Shown here piece after piece: positions 1 to 8,290 of a DNA stretch of 64,000 bases. The notes below the pieces were generated by a model. That model was given only the letters and a program-made list of their open reading frames with translations. It ran no database searches and had not been told where the DNA came from. This DNA comes from Prostheceraeus crozeri (lineage: Eukaryota; Platyhelminthes; Polycladida; Euryleptidae), in assembly GCA_907163375.1 (NCBI GenBank), contig CAJQUW010016182.1, forward strand, positions 1 through 64,000, written 5' to 3'. The number at the start of each line of letters is the position of its first letter. Positions within the stretch are counted from its first letter, which is position 1. A program made the translations under genes and the position numbers.

Positions 1-300
1 TAAATATTTTTTATCTATATTATTATATATATTTTTATCTATATTATTATATATATTTTTATCTATATTATTATTATATTTGGTATTATATATAGGATTT
101 TCTACAATATTATTAATATCTTTGAGATTCGGATCTTGAGGGGTTAGTGTATCTTGAAACTCAGTGTTATTCATATAATTATTTATTATTTCGTTTATTG
201 CATTAAGAGATTTATGACGACTTAGATTACTTTTATTACTTTTATTACTTTTAATTATAACCGGTGAATATAAATCTTCCAAATTTTCGTTTTTATTCAT
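1..300 (-). CDS. Partial Asn/Lys-rich hypothetical protein of AT-rich element 1
   Basis: An open frame of 100 codons starts with ATG at 300 and runs leftward without a stop to the window edge, so it is truncated by the window. The protein is rich in Asn, Lys and Ile. Its visible C-terminal part is a tandem repeat of an eight-residue unit (YNNIDKNI), mirrored in the DNA as a 24 bp repeat at 1-72. No family is recognised. It lies upstream of the 20 bp array on the same strand as the zinc-finger gene and belongs by composition to element 1. The open frame in such AT-rich DNA and the ordinary codons before the repeat support a real gene, but this is inference. Confidence 0.5.
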   Translation of the reverse strand, partial: MNKNENLEDLYSPVIIKSNKSNKSNLSRHKSLNAINEIINNYMNNTEFQDTLTPQDPNLKDINNIVENPIYNTKYNNNIDKNIYNNIDKNIYNNIDKKYL

Positions 301-540
301 TTAATATTTTTAAAATAAAAATTTAGGAATTATTATTTTTTAATTCCGGACTCGCATTCTTACACTCTTATGAGTGTTTTTAACCTCTGTAGAACCTCCG
401 GAATGTGTCGGACTTTTTGTTCCTATACTCAAAAGAAGTATGTTCCGAACCTCTCCTCTCTTCCGGAATGCTTAAGAATATTTTAATAAAATAATATTTT
501 ATTCTTTATAAAAAAATAATATTTTAATATGTATAAGATT
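301..540. other. Non-coding spacer with a GC-richer patch
   Basis: No gene is seen. Positions 350-480 are clearly richer in C and G than the neighbours and contain repeated short words (CCGGAAT, GAACCTC, TCCGGA) that resemble the hairpin modules found elsewhere in element 1. This looks like decayed or composite palindromic repeats, but the pairing is imperfect and I cannot define a unit. Confidence 0.4.
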
Positions 541-880
541 ATTTTAGTTGAAATACAACTATTTTAGTTGAAATACAACTATTTTAGTTGAAATACAACT
601 ATTTTAGTTGAAATACAACTATTTTAGTTGAAATACAACTATTTTAGTTGAAATACAACTATTTTAGTTGAAATACAACTATTTTAGTTGAAATACAACT
701 ATTTTAGTTGAAATACAACTATTTTAGTTGAAATAAAACTATTTTAGTTGAAATACAACTATTTTAGTTGAAATACAACTATTTTAGTTGAAAAACAACT
801 ATTTTAGTTGAAATACAACTATTTTAGTTGAAATACAACTATTTTAGTTGAAATACAACTATTTTAGTTGAAATAAAACT
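541..880. repeat. Tandem array: 17 copies of a 20 bp unit
   Basis: The unit ATTTTAGTTGAAATACAACT is repeated 17 times without a spacing change from 541 to 880; only a few single-base variants occur (for example AAATAAAACT near 731 and 871, AAAAACAACT near 791). Each unit contains the inverted pair AGTTG/CAACT around a five-base spacer, so each could form a small hairpin. The 20 bp period is close to two helical turns, so every copy faces the same side of the DNA. Iteron-type origins, partition sites and protein-binding arrays have this form; which applies here is unknown. Confidence 0.97.
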
Positions 881-913
881 ATCTAAATATATAAGTCTAT
901 TTTAATAGAAATA

Positions 914-1816
914 CTAATATAAATTATTATTTTGATATAAATTATTATTATGTTGATTATTATGTTGATTAAGTTTTGGACATAGTGTTACATGTCGCTG
1001 AAAATTTTTCTTTAATATAATTTTTTGACAACCTCTACATTTAACTTTTTCTTTCAAACAATCCTTACACTGATATTTACTATCATAAAACTCTGTCTTA
1101 GGTTTAGTAATTTGACAACTTGTACATTGTCTTGTAGAACTTATACAAGAATTATAATGATAAGTAATTCCTTGAATTGTAAAATATATATTACAATTAC
1201 GACATAACTGATCTTTTAATTTATCTTTTTTATTTTTTTTAACCTCTTCTGGTTGTTCGCATAATTTTAAATGACGTGCAAAATTTTTTGATGTTATATT
1301 TTTATTACATCCGGAACATATTTTTTTGTTATTACTTTCAACAAATTGATTTTTATCAATATAATTATTTTGAGCTACATTATTATTTTGAGCTACATTA
1401 TTATTTTGAACAAAAGGATTATTTTGAACAAAAGGATTATTTTGTGCTACATTATTATTTTGTGCTACATTATTATTTTGTGCTACATTATTATTTTGTG
1501 CTAAATAATTATTATTATTTTGCCTAGGTGTATTTTGCCTAGGTGTATTTATTCTAGCAGTATAAAGATTTTGTTCTTTATCTGAAATAAATAAATGCTT
1601 TAATCTTTGTAATGGTTGCTCTGATTGAATATTATTATACTGAATACTATTATTAGGTTGAATATTATTCTGAATACTATTATTAGGTTGAATACTATTA
1701 TTAGGTTGTAATTGATTCATATGCATACCACATGGTGTGTTTTTCATATGAGAATATAATAGTGTTTGATTTAAAAAACGCATATTGCAAACTTGACAAA
1801 TTTGAGGCATTTCCAT
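914..1816 (-). CDS. Zinc-finger protein with Asn/Gln-rich repeat linker (300 aa)
   Basis: The start ATG at 1816 gives an intact 300 aa frame. Cys/His clusters appear at the N-terminus (C7-x2-C10, H23, C29) and in several C-terminal units, two of them nearly identical in spacing (CSGC...RHLKLC and CRGC...RHVTLC, a C-x2-C-x10-H-x3-C pattern). Between them lies a low-complexity linker of repeated NNIQPNNS and AQNNNV/VQNNPF units, which is a DNA-level microsatellite at about 1370-1500. The fold suggests a nucleic-acid-binding protein, perhaps a regulator or replication accessory of the element. It is transcribed away from the fibre gene, sharing an 85 bp promoter interval. No specific family name is assigned. 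Confidence 0.8.
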   Translation of the reverse strand: MEMPQICQVCNMRFLNQTLLYSHMKNTPCGMHMNQLQPNNSIQPNNSIQNNIQPNNSIQYNNIQSEQPLQRLKHLFISDKEQNLYTARINTPRQNTPRQNNNNYLAQNNNVAQNNNVAQNNNVAQNNPFVQNNPFVQNNNVAQNNNVAQNNYIDKNQFVESNNKKICSGCNKNITSKNFARHLKLCEQPEEVKKNKKDKLKDQLCRNCNIYFTIQGITYHYNSCISSTRQCTSCQITKPKTEFYDSKYQCKDCLKEKVKCRGCQKIILKKNFQRHVTLCPKLNQHNNQHNNNLYQNNNLY

Positions 1817-1901
1817 TTTTTCATTTTTATTAGGAAAAATTTTATTTTTACAATTTATGTATTTTTATAATCAGAAAAAATTTTATTTTTATTGTTTAAA
1901 A
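1817..1901. promoter_or_regulatory. Short divergent promoter region
   Basis: This 85 bp AT-rich gap separates the divergent ATGs of the zinc-finger gene (1816, minus) and the fibre-like gene (1902, plus). A word close to AAAAATTTTATTTTTA occurs twice (near 1834 and 1876). The gap is the only place from which both genes could be transcribed, so a bidirectional promoter is inferred; no classical TATA/initiator pair can be fixed. Confidence 0.45.
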
Positions 1902-2789
1902 ATGATGTTACCAAATGTTGGTGGAGGTGCATATATCCCGAATAATCGTGAATCAGAAATAGAACTAGAAAATTATATAATGAAAACTGGAGACGTTTTA
2001 TCTGGTCCATTACATCTTTCTATTCTTCCACAACAAAATACAGAGTTAACAAATAAACAATATGTTGATACACAAATCAATGACTTAAAAGAAAAATATA
2101 TAAACGATGTTATGGTTCCGCTGATGAACGAATTAAAGTTGCTTAAACTTAATGACAAATCATTAAACGAAAAATTATTAAAACTTGATAAAAAGGATAG
2201 AGAGCTAGAAGCAGATATAGCAAAACTTTTTAAAAAGATTTCTGAACAATCAAAAATTTTAATATTACTTTCTATAAATTTAAAATCTGCTGTAATTAAA
2301 AATAAACATCAGATAAAAATGTTAAAAGAACAATTAGAAGATGAAATAGAAAAACTACCTGAAAGAATTAAAAAAAATTTAAAACAGTTACAAACTACAT
2401 TCCAAAAAAGTGTGAATGAATTGAGTTCTAAAATTGCTCAACAAATTAATAAAATAAATCAATTAAAAATTGAAGTAAAATCACTTAATGAAAAAGTTGA
2501 TAAAATGAAAACTCTGAAAATCAATTTAGAAAATGAATTAAAGAAAAATTTACAAGAAAACTCTAAAGAAAATAAAGAACAGTTAGATTCCGTTAAAAGA
2601 AAAGTAGATGGTCTTAAAGTTCAATTAAATGCTTTAAAAACAGAATTAAAGAAAAGTGAGAAAAAATTAGAAATGACTGAAAAAGAAATTAAAGTACATC
2701 ACACGCTTCTTGATGCAATAGATAAAGTGCAACAAGCAATTAATAAACTTATCTCGAAGTTGTTAGATATTCATAAACGTAAATCTTAA
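1902..2789 (+). CDS. Coiled-coil fibre-like protein
   Basis: The preferred start is the ATG pair at 1902/1905; an earlier in-frame ATG at 1857 would add residues coded by the T-rich leader. After a glycine-containing N-terminus the protein has the motif MKTGDVLSGPLHL followed by TNKQYVDTQI, a pattern seen at the start of many phage and viral fibres (the NKxYVD motif). The rest is a long Lys/Glu/Leu/Ile heptad region with almost no proline, that is, a continuous coiled coil of roughly 200 residues. A trimeric attachment fibre or spike is the natural inference. There is no obvious C-terminal knob, and the receptor is unknown. Confidence 0.7.
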   Translation: MMLPNVGGGAYIPNNRESEIELENYIMKTGDVLSGPLHLSILPQQNTELTNKQYVDTQINDLKEKYINDVMVPLMNELKLLKLNDKSLNEKLLKLDKKDRELEADIAKLFKKISEQSKILILLSINLKSAVIKNKHQIKMLKEQLEDEIEKLPERIKKNLKQLQTTFQKSVNELSSKIAQQINKINQLKIEVKSLNEKVDKMKTLKINLENELKKNLQENSKENKEQLDSVKRKVDGLKVQLNALKTELKKSEKKLEMTEKEIKVHHTLLDAIDKVQQAINKLISKLLDIHKRKS

Positions 2790-2963
2790 ACGAGTATTGT
2801 AAATATTAACTTAAATATTTTTTACCTACAAAAAAATGAAAATCATAAAAAATATAAATATAATTTAAAAAATATAAAAATATAAATATAATTTTAAAAA
2901 TATAAAAGTATAAATATAATTTTTAAAAAAAAATTTAAAATATAGAAATATATAATTTTAAAA
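2790..2963. repeat. AT-rich spacer with three TATAAATATAATTT copies
   Basis: Between two genes, the word TATAAATATAATTT occurs near 2853, 2881 and 2910, about 28 bp apart, embedded in A-runs. It may be promoter-related or simple repeat expansion. No gene is seen here. Confidence 0.5.
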
Positions 2964-3137
2964 ATGGATAAAATTAGAGCTAATAATTTTAAAAGAATTA
3001 AACAGTTAGAAGAGTTAATAAAAGAAAGAAATATTATGAAAGAAAATCATAGAATAAAAAGAATGATTGATGCAGGTTTGGTTCCTGATAAAGTTAAACC
3101 AAAAACGCAATCTGCAAAAGTTAAGAACAAAAAATAA
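2964..3137 (+). CDS. Small basic protein (57 aa)
   Basis: ATG at 2964 opens a frame of 57 codons ending at TAA 3135-3137. The peptide is very basic (Lys/Arg-rich) with a helical first half and a Lys-rich tail ending KVKNKK. It sits in the row of structural genes in the same orientation. A small DNA-condensing core peptide would fit the charge and place, as in adenovirus-like virions, but no sequence family is recognised and the call is inference. Confidence 0.5.
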   Translation: MDKIRANNFKRIKQLEELIKERNIMKENHRIKRMIDAGLVPDKVKPKTQSAKVKNKK

Positions 3138-3149
3138 ACATTTTTTATA

Positions 3150-3184
3150 ATGGACATCGGAGATGTCTTCCAGGGCTTCGCCCG
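3150..3184. repeat. Two-hairpin palindromic module, intergenic copy
   Basis: The stretch consists of GACATC-GGA-GATGTC followed by a second hairpin GGGC-TTCG-CCC-like (AGGGCTTCGCCCG). The same 33-base arrangement recurs inside a gene at 5639-5673 with one or two differences, and a sister form with a different first stem at 8803-8832. It contrasts in GC content with its surroundings. Confidence 0.85.
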
Positions 3185-3200
3185 TATTTATATTTTTCCC

Positions 3201-3224
3201 AAAAGTCAAATTTATTACTAAAAA
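3201..3224 (+). promoter_or_regulatory. Shared leader motif AAAAGTCAAATT upstream of ATG
   Basis: AAAAGTCAAATTTATTAC begins 24 bases before the ATG at 3225. The same AAAAGTCAAATT begins 25 bases before the capsid ATG at 3750. The fixed distance to both starts suggests a common late promoter or leader element. Confidence 0.5.
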
Positions 3225-3680
3225 ATGCCTATAATTTATAAACACAATCTTAAACAATTTGCTTCAAATCAAAAAATTGCTCATGAACCACGTATGAATC
3301 CGGTTTACCATTATGATAATAGAGAAACCGTTCAAAAAGAAGGGGATGGCATCTTTTCTGGTATTGGTAGTATCGTTAACTTAATTAAAAATAATAAAGA
3401 TTTGATTACATCTGCTGCAAAAGGAGCAGCTGCTATAGGTAGTACAGCTAGTGCAATATCAAATGCAGTTAAATCACAAAACGAATTAAAACAACTAGAA
3501 GCTATTCGTAAACTTAGGAATGATTCTGAAGAACTAAAAAAATTAAAAAAACTTTCAGATGAAACAAAAAACAAAATTGCTAACATTGCTGTGGAGGGTG
3601 ATAGTAAACATAATAAAAAAACAATTGAAGAAATAAGAGGTAATGGCATTCATAGCGGAGCTGGTCTAGCAAAATTCTAA
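3225..3680 (+). CDS. Minor capsid candidate with Gly/Ala-rich amphipathic segment (151 aa)
   Basis: This is an intact 151 aa frame. After a polar N-terminus there is a glycine-bracketed hydrophobic stretch (GIFSGIGSIVNLI), then an Ala/Gly/Ser-rich helix (about residues 60-85) and a charged coiled-coil-like region. This layout resembles the small minor virion or membrane-active proteins that accompany double-jelly-roll capsid genes in Polinton/adintovirus elements (adenovirus pVI-like in role). It lies directly upstream of the capsid gene with the same leader motif. The functional label rests on composition and position, not on a sequence match. Confidence 0.55.
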   Translation: MPIIYKHNLKQFASNQKIAHEPRMNPVYHYDNRETVQKEGDGIFSGIGSIVNLIKNNKDLITSAAKGAAAIGSTASAISNAVKSQNELKQLEAIRKLRNDSEELKKLKKLSDETKNKIANIAVEGDSKHNKKTIEEIRGNGIHSGAGLAKF

Positions 3681-3724
3681 AATTATATTTTAGTAAAAAT
3701 TTTTTTCTATCTGTGAGAAAAACA

Positions 3725-3749
3725 AAAAGTCAAATTATTTTTTATAAAA
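3725..3749 (+). promoter_or_regulatory. Second copy of the AAAAGTCAAATT leader motif
   Basis: AAAAGTCAAATTATTT starts 25 bases before the capsid gene ATG at 3750 and matches the motif before the gene at 3225 at nearly the same distance. Confidence 0.5.
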
Positions 3750-5084
3750 ATGTCTTCGCTTATCGAAAATAAATTTAGATTAGACGATCCTCCGTTCGTC
3801 AGTTACAATCAAAAAAAGAATGACTATATAAGAATTGCTATGAATCCCGGATCTTCCAGTAGAGTAAATACCGGAGGTGATTTGATTTTTGAAGTTGATA
3901 ATCAGCAGAGTTATTTATATTTACCTGATTCATTTTTACACTGTGAATATTCTTTATATAGTGATGCTAATTTTACAACACCATTACCAGATACCGATAA
4001 TATTACACTAGAGAATAATTTTTTTCCAAGTTTATTTACACAAATGCGTTTAGATGTTGCAACTCAAAATATAGAAACAATAAGTGATTCTCCAGGTGTA
4101 ATTGATACAATGCTTAGATTTGTAACAATTGGTGAAAATAATAAAAAGCATGAAATCGAAGGTTGGTTTCCTGATACTAATGATGGTATAATTATTGATG
4201 ATTTAACTCACGCTGGAACAGATGCTGCAGGAATTGCGAAAGATGTAGAAAATATTGCAAAACATTTAAATAAAGCAAATAATGATGCATATAAAGAAAG
4301 ACGTGAATTTAACAAAAAAAGTAAACAGACAGTAAATTGGTCATTGTCTCCATTATTTGGATATTTAGATTATGATAAAATATCACATCAATTAAAATTT
4401 AAATTAATAATTCATCGTACAGCAAATAATGAATTAATCTTTTTTGGTAAGACTGGAAAAAAAGCATATTTAAAAATTGATAGACTTGAATGGTGGATTA
4501 AGCATATTACTCCTAGTTTAGAGATTGAAACAGCTATTGCAAAAAGATTAAATACTAACAAACCAATTCCAGTAAATTTTCTAAAGCGTACTGCTAGTTC
4601 AGTAACTTTTTCCGAACAAAGATTTAACTGGCATTTTACTAGAACTGCGAATACTCCAAGATATTTATTACTAACTTTTCAAAGAAATAATTCTCCAAGT
4701 TTTGATAAGAACAATAATATTTTTCATATTAATACAATTCGAAGTTTACAAGTTTCATTAAATCAAACTCGATATCCAATTGATCCATTAAGATTCGATG
4801 ATACCAATAATCAATTTATGGAAGGATATGATTCTTATAGAAATCTTTGTATAGAATTTGGAGTTGAACCACAATTAACTCCTGGAGATTGGAGACATTT
4901 ATATCCAATTTTCTGTTTCGATTTAAGTGCACAATCAGAAGATATTATCAAAAATGGTTGTGATGTAACAATTAATATTGAAAAAAAAGATTCCACAACT
5001 TCATTGATGGCTTATGGTTTATTGCTAGAAGATGCAAAATATTCTATTGAAATTCTTAATGGAAAGATGGTTAGGATAGGTTAG
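3750..5084 (+). CDS. Probable double-jelly-roll major capsid protein (444 aa)
   Basis: The frame is intact and 444 aa long. Its N-terminal half contains an extended beta-rich segment with a small insertion of charged residues (around 160-195). The C-terminal third has the order of landmarks seen in element 2's capsid gene: a long strand-rich region, a segment with a bulky aromatic pattern (FMEGYDSYRNLCIEFG), then FCFDLSAQ, followed by a run of short strands up to the end. FDLT/FDLS near the C-terminus followed by a final beta sheet is characteristic of the capsid family annotated in many animals as F54H12.2-like. The fold call is from my recognition of the family, not from a search. Its neighbours are minor-capsid, PLA2/integrase and protease genes, as expected for a Polinton-like element. 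Confidence 0.65.
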   Translation: MSSLIENKFRLDDPPFVSYNQKKNDYIRIAMNPGSSSRVNTGGDLIFEVDNQQSYLYLPDSFLHCEYSLYSDANFTTPLPDTDNITLENNFFPSLFTQMRLDVATQNIETISDSPGVIDTMLRFVTIGENNKKHEIEGWFPDTNDGIIIDDLTHAGTDAAGIAKDVENIAKHLNKANNDAYKERREFNKKSKQTVNWSLSPLFGYLDYDKISHQLKFKLIIHRTANNELIFFGKTGKKAYLKIDRLEWWIKHITPSLEIETAIAKRLNTNKPIPVNFLKRTASSVTFSEQRFNWHFTRTANTPRYLLLTFQRNNSPSFDKNNNIFHINTIRSLQVSLNQTRYPIDPLRFDDTNNQFMEGYDSYRNLCIEFGVEPQLTPGDWRHLYPIFCFDLSAQSEDIIKNGCDVTINIEKKDSTTSLMAYGLLLEDAKYSIEILNGKMVRIG

Positions 5085-5087
5085 TAA

Positions 5088-5115
5088 CCTGAGGAGCTTC
5101 GCTCCGATAGGTTAA
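5088..5115. terminator. Hairpin after the capsid stop
   Basis: AACCT-GA-GGAGC-TTCG-CTCC-GAT-AGGTT forms a nested stem immediately after the capsid TAG. Similar TAACCT-starting hairpin material follows the stops at 5834 and 7260, so this may be a 3'-end signal or another palindromic repeat copy. Confidence 0.55.
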
Positions 5116-5144
5116 AGCCCAAGACTTAGTCGATTAATTAATTT

Positions 5145-5300
5145 TTTTTATAACTAGAATAGATTAAAATTTTTGTTAACTTAAAAATTCTTAACTTAAA
5201 AAATTTTTTCATAACTAGAATAGATTAAAAAAAATTCTTAACTTAAAATTTTTTCATAACTAGAATAGATTTAAATTTTTGATAACTTAAAATTTTTTTA
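5145..5300 (+). repeat. Triple direct repeat upstream of 5307 gene
   Basis: ATAACTAGAATAGATT occurs at 5150, 5211 and 5256, each followed by TTAACTTAAAA/ATTTTTT-type sequence. The block fills the leader of the gene starting at 5307. It may be an amplified promoter element; the unit has unequal spacing (61 and 45 bp). Confidence 0.8.
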
Positions 5301-5306
5301 TTAAAA

Positions 5307-5834
5307 ATGTCGCAAGCGAAAAGTAATATTAATAATAAAACTGTTGAATTAAAATTACGTAATATTGTTGACAAAAATACCCCTAAAACTATTACTATTG
5401 ATAAAAAAAAGTATTACATAAGTAAACCAATGATAGAGAATATTCAATTACAAGAAGAAAAGAATGGCGGGATTCTCCCATTAATTCCACTAATAATAGG
5501 AGGCATAGCAGCAGCAGGAAGTGTTGCAGGTGGGACAGCTGGTATTGTCCAAGCAGTAAATAAAAATAAATCAGAGAAGGCAGCATTAGAAGAACAAAAA
5601 CGTCATAATAGAGAGTTAGAGAAAGTTGCTAGGGGTGAAGGGACATCGGAGATGTCTTTCAGGGCTTCGCCCGAAGGAAAAGGAGTAGTAGATAATTTTA
5701 TTAGTAAATTAAAATTAGTTGATGAAGGAAAACGAGTTCTTAAAAATATTCTCCACAATGTTGATGATTTAATTGAAATTAAAGAAACTAAAGATGGTTC
5801 TGGAATATATCTAAGTCCTAGTATGATAAGGTAA
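5307..5834 (+). CDS. Minor capsid/membrane protein with glycine-rich hydrophobic segment (175 aa)
   Basis: The frame is intact. Around residues 53-80 it has the segment GGILPLIPLIIGGIAAAG, a glycine-rich hydrophobic helix that could insert in membranes; element 2 has a protein with a comparable RGGFLLLLAPIIMAAAG segment. A charged helical region follows. At residues about 111-122 the coding sequence is interrupted in frame by the two-hairpin palindromic module (5639-5673), which encodes GTSEMSFRASPE. The flanks remain in frame, so the module has added residues without destroying the gene. The role (virion membrane or entry-related minor protein) is inferred from composition and context. Confidence 0.6.
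   Translation: MSQAKSNINNKTVELKLRNIVDKNTPKTITIDKKKYYISKPMIENIQLQEEKNGGILPLIPLIIGGIAAAGSVAGGTAGIVQAVNKNKSEKAALEEQKRHNRELEKVARGEGTSEMSFRASPEGKGVVDNFISKLKLVDEGKRVLKNILHNVDDLIEIKETKDGSGIYLSPSMIR
5639..5673. repeat. Two-hairpin palindromic module inside a coding sequence
   Basis: GGACATCGGAGATGTC followed by AGGGCTTCGCCCG matches the intergenic copy at 3150-3184 almost base for base. It lies in frame inside the 5307-5834 gene. Confidence 0.85.
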
Positions 5835-5835
5835 T

Positions 5836-5866
5836 AACCTCAGAACCTTTGGTTCTTTTCGGTAAA
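5836..5866. terminator. GAACC-TTT-GGTTC hairpin after stop
   Basis: AACCTCAGAACCTTTGGTTC lies directly after the TAA at 5832-5834. The GAACC/GGTTC stem is the same one that forms the first hairpin of the palindromic module at 8803-8832. It is followed by a T-rich run. Confidence 0.5.
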
Positions 5867-5914
5867 ACAATTTTTTTTGTTTTATCTTTTAAATTTTTTT
5901 TTTTATCTTTTAAA

Positions 5915-7260
5915 ATGAATTCCACAAATTCCGAAAATTTAATTAAATTAAAAATTTCTAATTTAGATTTATTGAATTATCTATTAAACAAAAATAAAAA
6001 CTCAAACTGTCAGCATATTGGAGGTGACAAGAACAAAGTTCCATACCACTTCGGTGGTGATATACAAAAAACATTAGAAAACTTTCCTGGATTTATTTGG
6101 AGTAAATATTCGAAAGAAAAACATCTTCCTGGTCATTCATATACTGGGCCAGGAACTCGATTAGATATAAGACTAGATGAGAATAATAATCCGAAACCAG
6201 GTGAAGAACCAATAAATAGAGTAGATGCCGCCGCTTACAGGCATGATTTAGCTTATCGAAATCATGATCTAAGTTCTCGACATGCAGCTGATAAGAAGAT
6301 GATTCAAGAATTAGATAGTATTCAGAATCCTACATTTAGAGAAAAAATTGAAAGAATGTTTGTTAAGAAAGCTTTACAAGCTAAAATATTATTCGGTCAG
6401 GGTTTAAATGAAACGTCAGCAAAGCTGTCTGAGAGCAACGCTCGAACTTATGCCTCCGAAATTCATAAGGAATACAGAAAGCCGAAATATTTATTGAAAG
6501 TAAAAGTATTTAATAAAGATGATATTTGGAGTGCTGATCTCATTCATATGCCGAATGAAAAAGATTATAAATACGCATTGACCGTTATAGATTTATATAC
6601 ACGATACGCTTGGGTAAAACCTTTAAAAAATAAAAGTGGTCTATCAGTTAAATATGCGTTTTAAGAAATCTTTAAAGAAAGTAATAGAAAGCCAAAAAAA
6701 TTGTTTGTTGATAAAGGGTCGGAATTTTATAACAGAAACGTTCAGCCACTATTTGAAACAGACGAAAGTCATCGCCAAGGCTCAGTTTATTCAACTGAAA
6801 ACGCTGGGAAGGCCGTAGTGATAGAAAGATTCAATCGGACGTTAAAAAATAAAATTTTCAAGAAATTTACTCAGCAAGGAAATCAGAAATGGTTGAAGAT
6901 ATTACCAGGAATTGTGGAAGAGTACAATAATAAAGTTCATTCTGGTATTGAAGAAACTCCAAAGAATGCTTCTGACGACCCTGATTTGATAAGAAAAAAA
7001 TATTCGAGAATAGTAATTTGAATGAGAGTAATCCGAATTTGCAGAAACTTAAGCCGAAATTTAAAATTGGAGATAGAGTTAGAATATTTAAATATAAGAA
7101 CAAATTTGAAAAAGGCTTTGTTGGCTATTGGACTAAAGAAATATTTGAAGTTTGCAAAATAAATCAAAGTTATCCGATTACTTATGAAATTAAAGATTTA
7201 GATAATGAGGATATCAGAGGCCGTTTTTATCAAAATGAATTACAGAAAACAGAGCTTTAA
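5915..7260 (+). pseudogene. Phospholipase A2-like domain fused to rve integrase, one stop and one frameshift
   Basis: The chosen start is ATG 5915, after the T-rich leader. Residues 76-81 (YTGPGT) are the calcium loop and H110-D111 (in YRHDLAYR) the catalytic pair of a parvovirus VP1-type phospholipase A2. After a linker comes an rve integrase core: WSAD (D208) followed by TVIDLYTRYAWVKPL, then VDKGSEFYN (second Asp) and VIERFNRTLK (Glu), giving the DDE triad; a C-terminal KIGDRVRI segment is the SH3-like DNA-binding part. An in-frame TAA at 6662-6664 interrupts the core, and a frameshift near 7010-7020 separates the C-terminal part. PLA2-integrase fusions are known to me from animal Polinton-like loci. 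Otherwise the sequence is well kept, so decay is recent, or the TAA is recoded. Confidence 0.85.
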
Positions 7261-7294
7261 CCTCTAGGTGGCGCTTTAGCTAGCTTCGCTTGAG

Positions 7295-7723
7295 TTATAG
7301 ATTGTTTAACTCTAACATAATATCTAGAAATGGTACTCCTTCCTGTAATTTAAATAAAACATAAAGACATAATTGTCCACAATAAGTAGTGCCTGGTGTT
7401 TGAATTTGAAACGTATTGTATGTTCCCGTTCCAAGTAATTCTTTTACTTCATTTGTAGGTGGAAGCCCGTATGAGTCAAAATAATAATTATCTCCGTTTT
7501 TACTAAAGATACCTGCTGACCAATGTACGCCGTTTTGGTCTGAAGTGTGAAGATTCGTTATGAAATTTACAGTTATTGATGGCCTATTTTTTAGGAATTG
7601 TAATTCGTTTCTCATTAGAACATGAAAATTCTTTATTCCTAATTCATTTGCGATTTTCTTTAGGTCGAAATTTGTCGTAGTTTGCGTTCCATATAATTTA
7701 AAAAACTCATTTATGTTGCTCAT
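7295..7723 (-). CDS. Adenain-like cysteine protease (142 aa)
   Basis: This is an intact convergent gene starting at ATG 7723. H67 (NGVHWSAGIF), D83 (YYFDSYGLPP) and C115 (YCGQLCLYVL) occur in the order and context of the adenovirus protease/Ulp1 fold, where the enzyme matures capsid and core proteins in the virion. At 142 aa it is short compared with adenain (about 200 aa) but retains the core. Its tail-to-tail position with the PLA2-integrase leaves a 34 bp gap holding TAGCT/AGCTTCGCT-type inverted words. It is the only one of the three recognisable enzymes of element 1 without a visible lesion. Confidence 0.8.
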   Translation of the reverse strand: MSNINEFFKLYGTQTTTNFDLKKIANELGIKNFHVLMRNELQFLKNRPSITVNFITNLHTSDQNGVHWSAGIFSKNGDNYYFDSYGLPPTNEVKELLGTGTYNTFQIQTPGTTYCGQLCLYVLFKLQEGVPFLDIMLELNNL

Positions 7724-8208
7724 TTTATAATAAAAAAATTTCTTAAGGGACCCCTAGAAGACAGAAGGGAGGGGGTATTGATTTAAAACTGTTCTCTAAT
7801 GATGTCTTTCCTTACTACTTATTCGATTTTGAAATGATTATATTATAATTATTCTAATCTATATTGTTTTATATATTTCCATTTTCTTCATGAACTTCAT
7901 TTGTAAAATATGTTTCATCGTTAAAATGATTGTTTAAAATTGTCATAACAACTATCCCGCATGTCGCCGTCCATGCGTTCTAAATTTAGAAGAAGAATTT
8001 TATTGTCATTTGCTTTTATTGTCAATGCACTCTTATGTGCTTAATCTATTCATGTCTTCACAATGGGAAGTACTTTACTACCCGTATGTGTTTGGCAAAC
8101 GCTAAATGAATTTTGCAAATCGATTTCTAAAACTGAATTTGAAAATAGACTTTGCAAATGGATTTTGAAAATAGATTTTGAAAACAGATTCTGAAAATAA
8201 TTTACGTA

Positions 8209-8290
8209 GGGGTAAATTGAAATGTCAAAACTTTACGCACGCGTAAGTTGAAATGTCAAAAGTTTACCGATGGGTAAATTGAAATGACAA
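8209..8290. repeat. Three copies of a 30 bp repeat
   Basis: GGTAAATTGAAATGTCAAAA followed by TTTACG occurs at about 8211, 8242 and 8272 with small changes. The GTAAA...TTTAC ends are inverted, so each unit can pair. Confidence 0.75.

Noticed and set aside
541-880. CRISPR array
   Set aside because: The units are contiguous with no unique spacers, and the setting is eukaryotic.
1025-1527. Plus-strand frames opposite the zinc-finger gene
   Set aside because: They are antisense shadows of its Asn/Gln repeats and Cys-rich parts.
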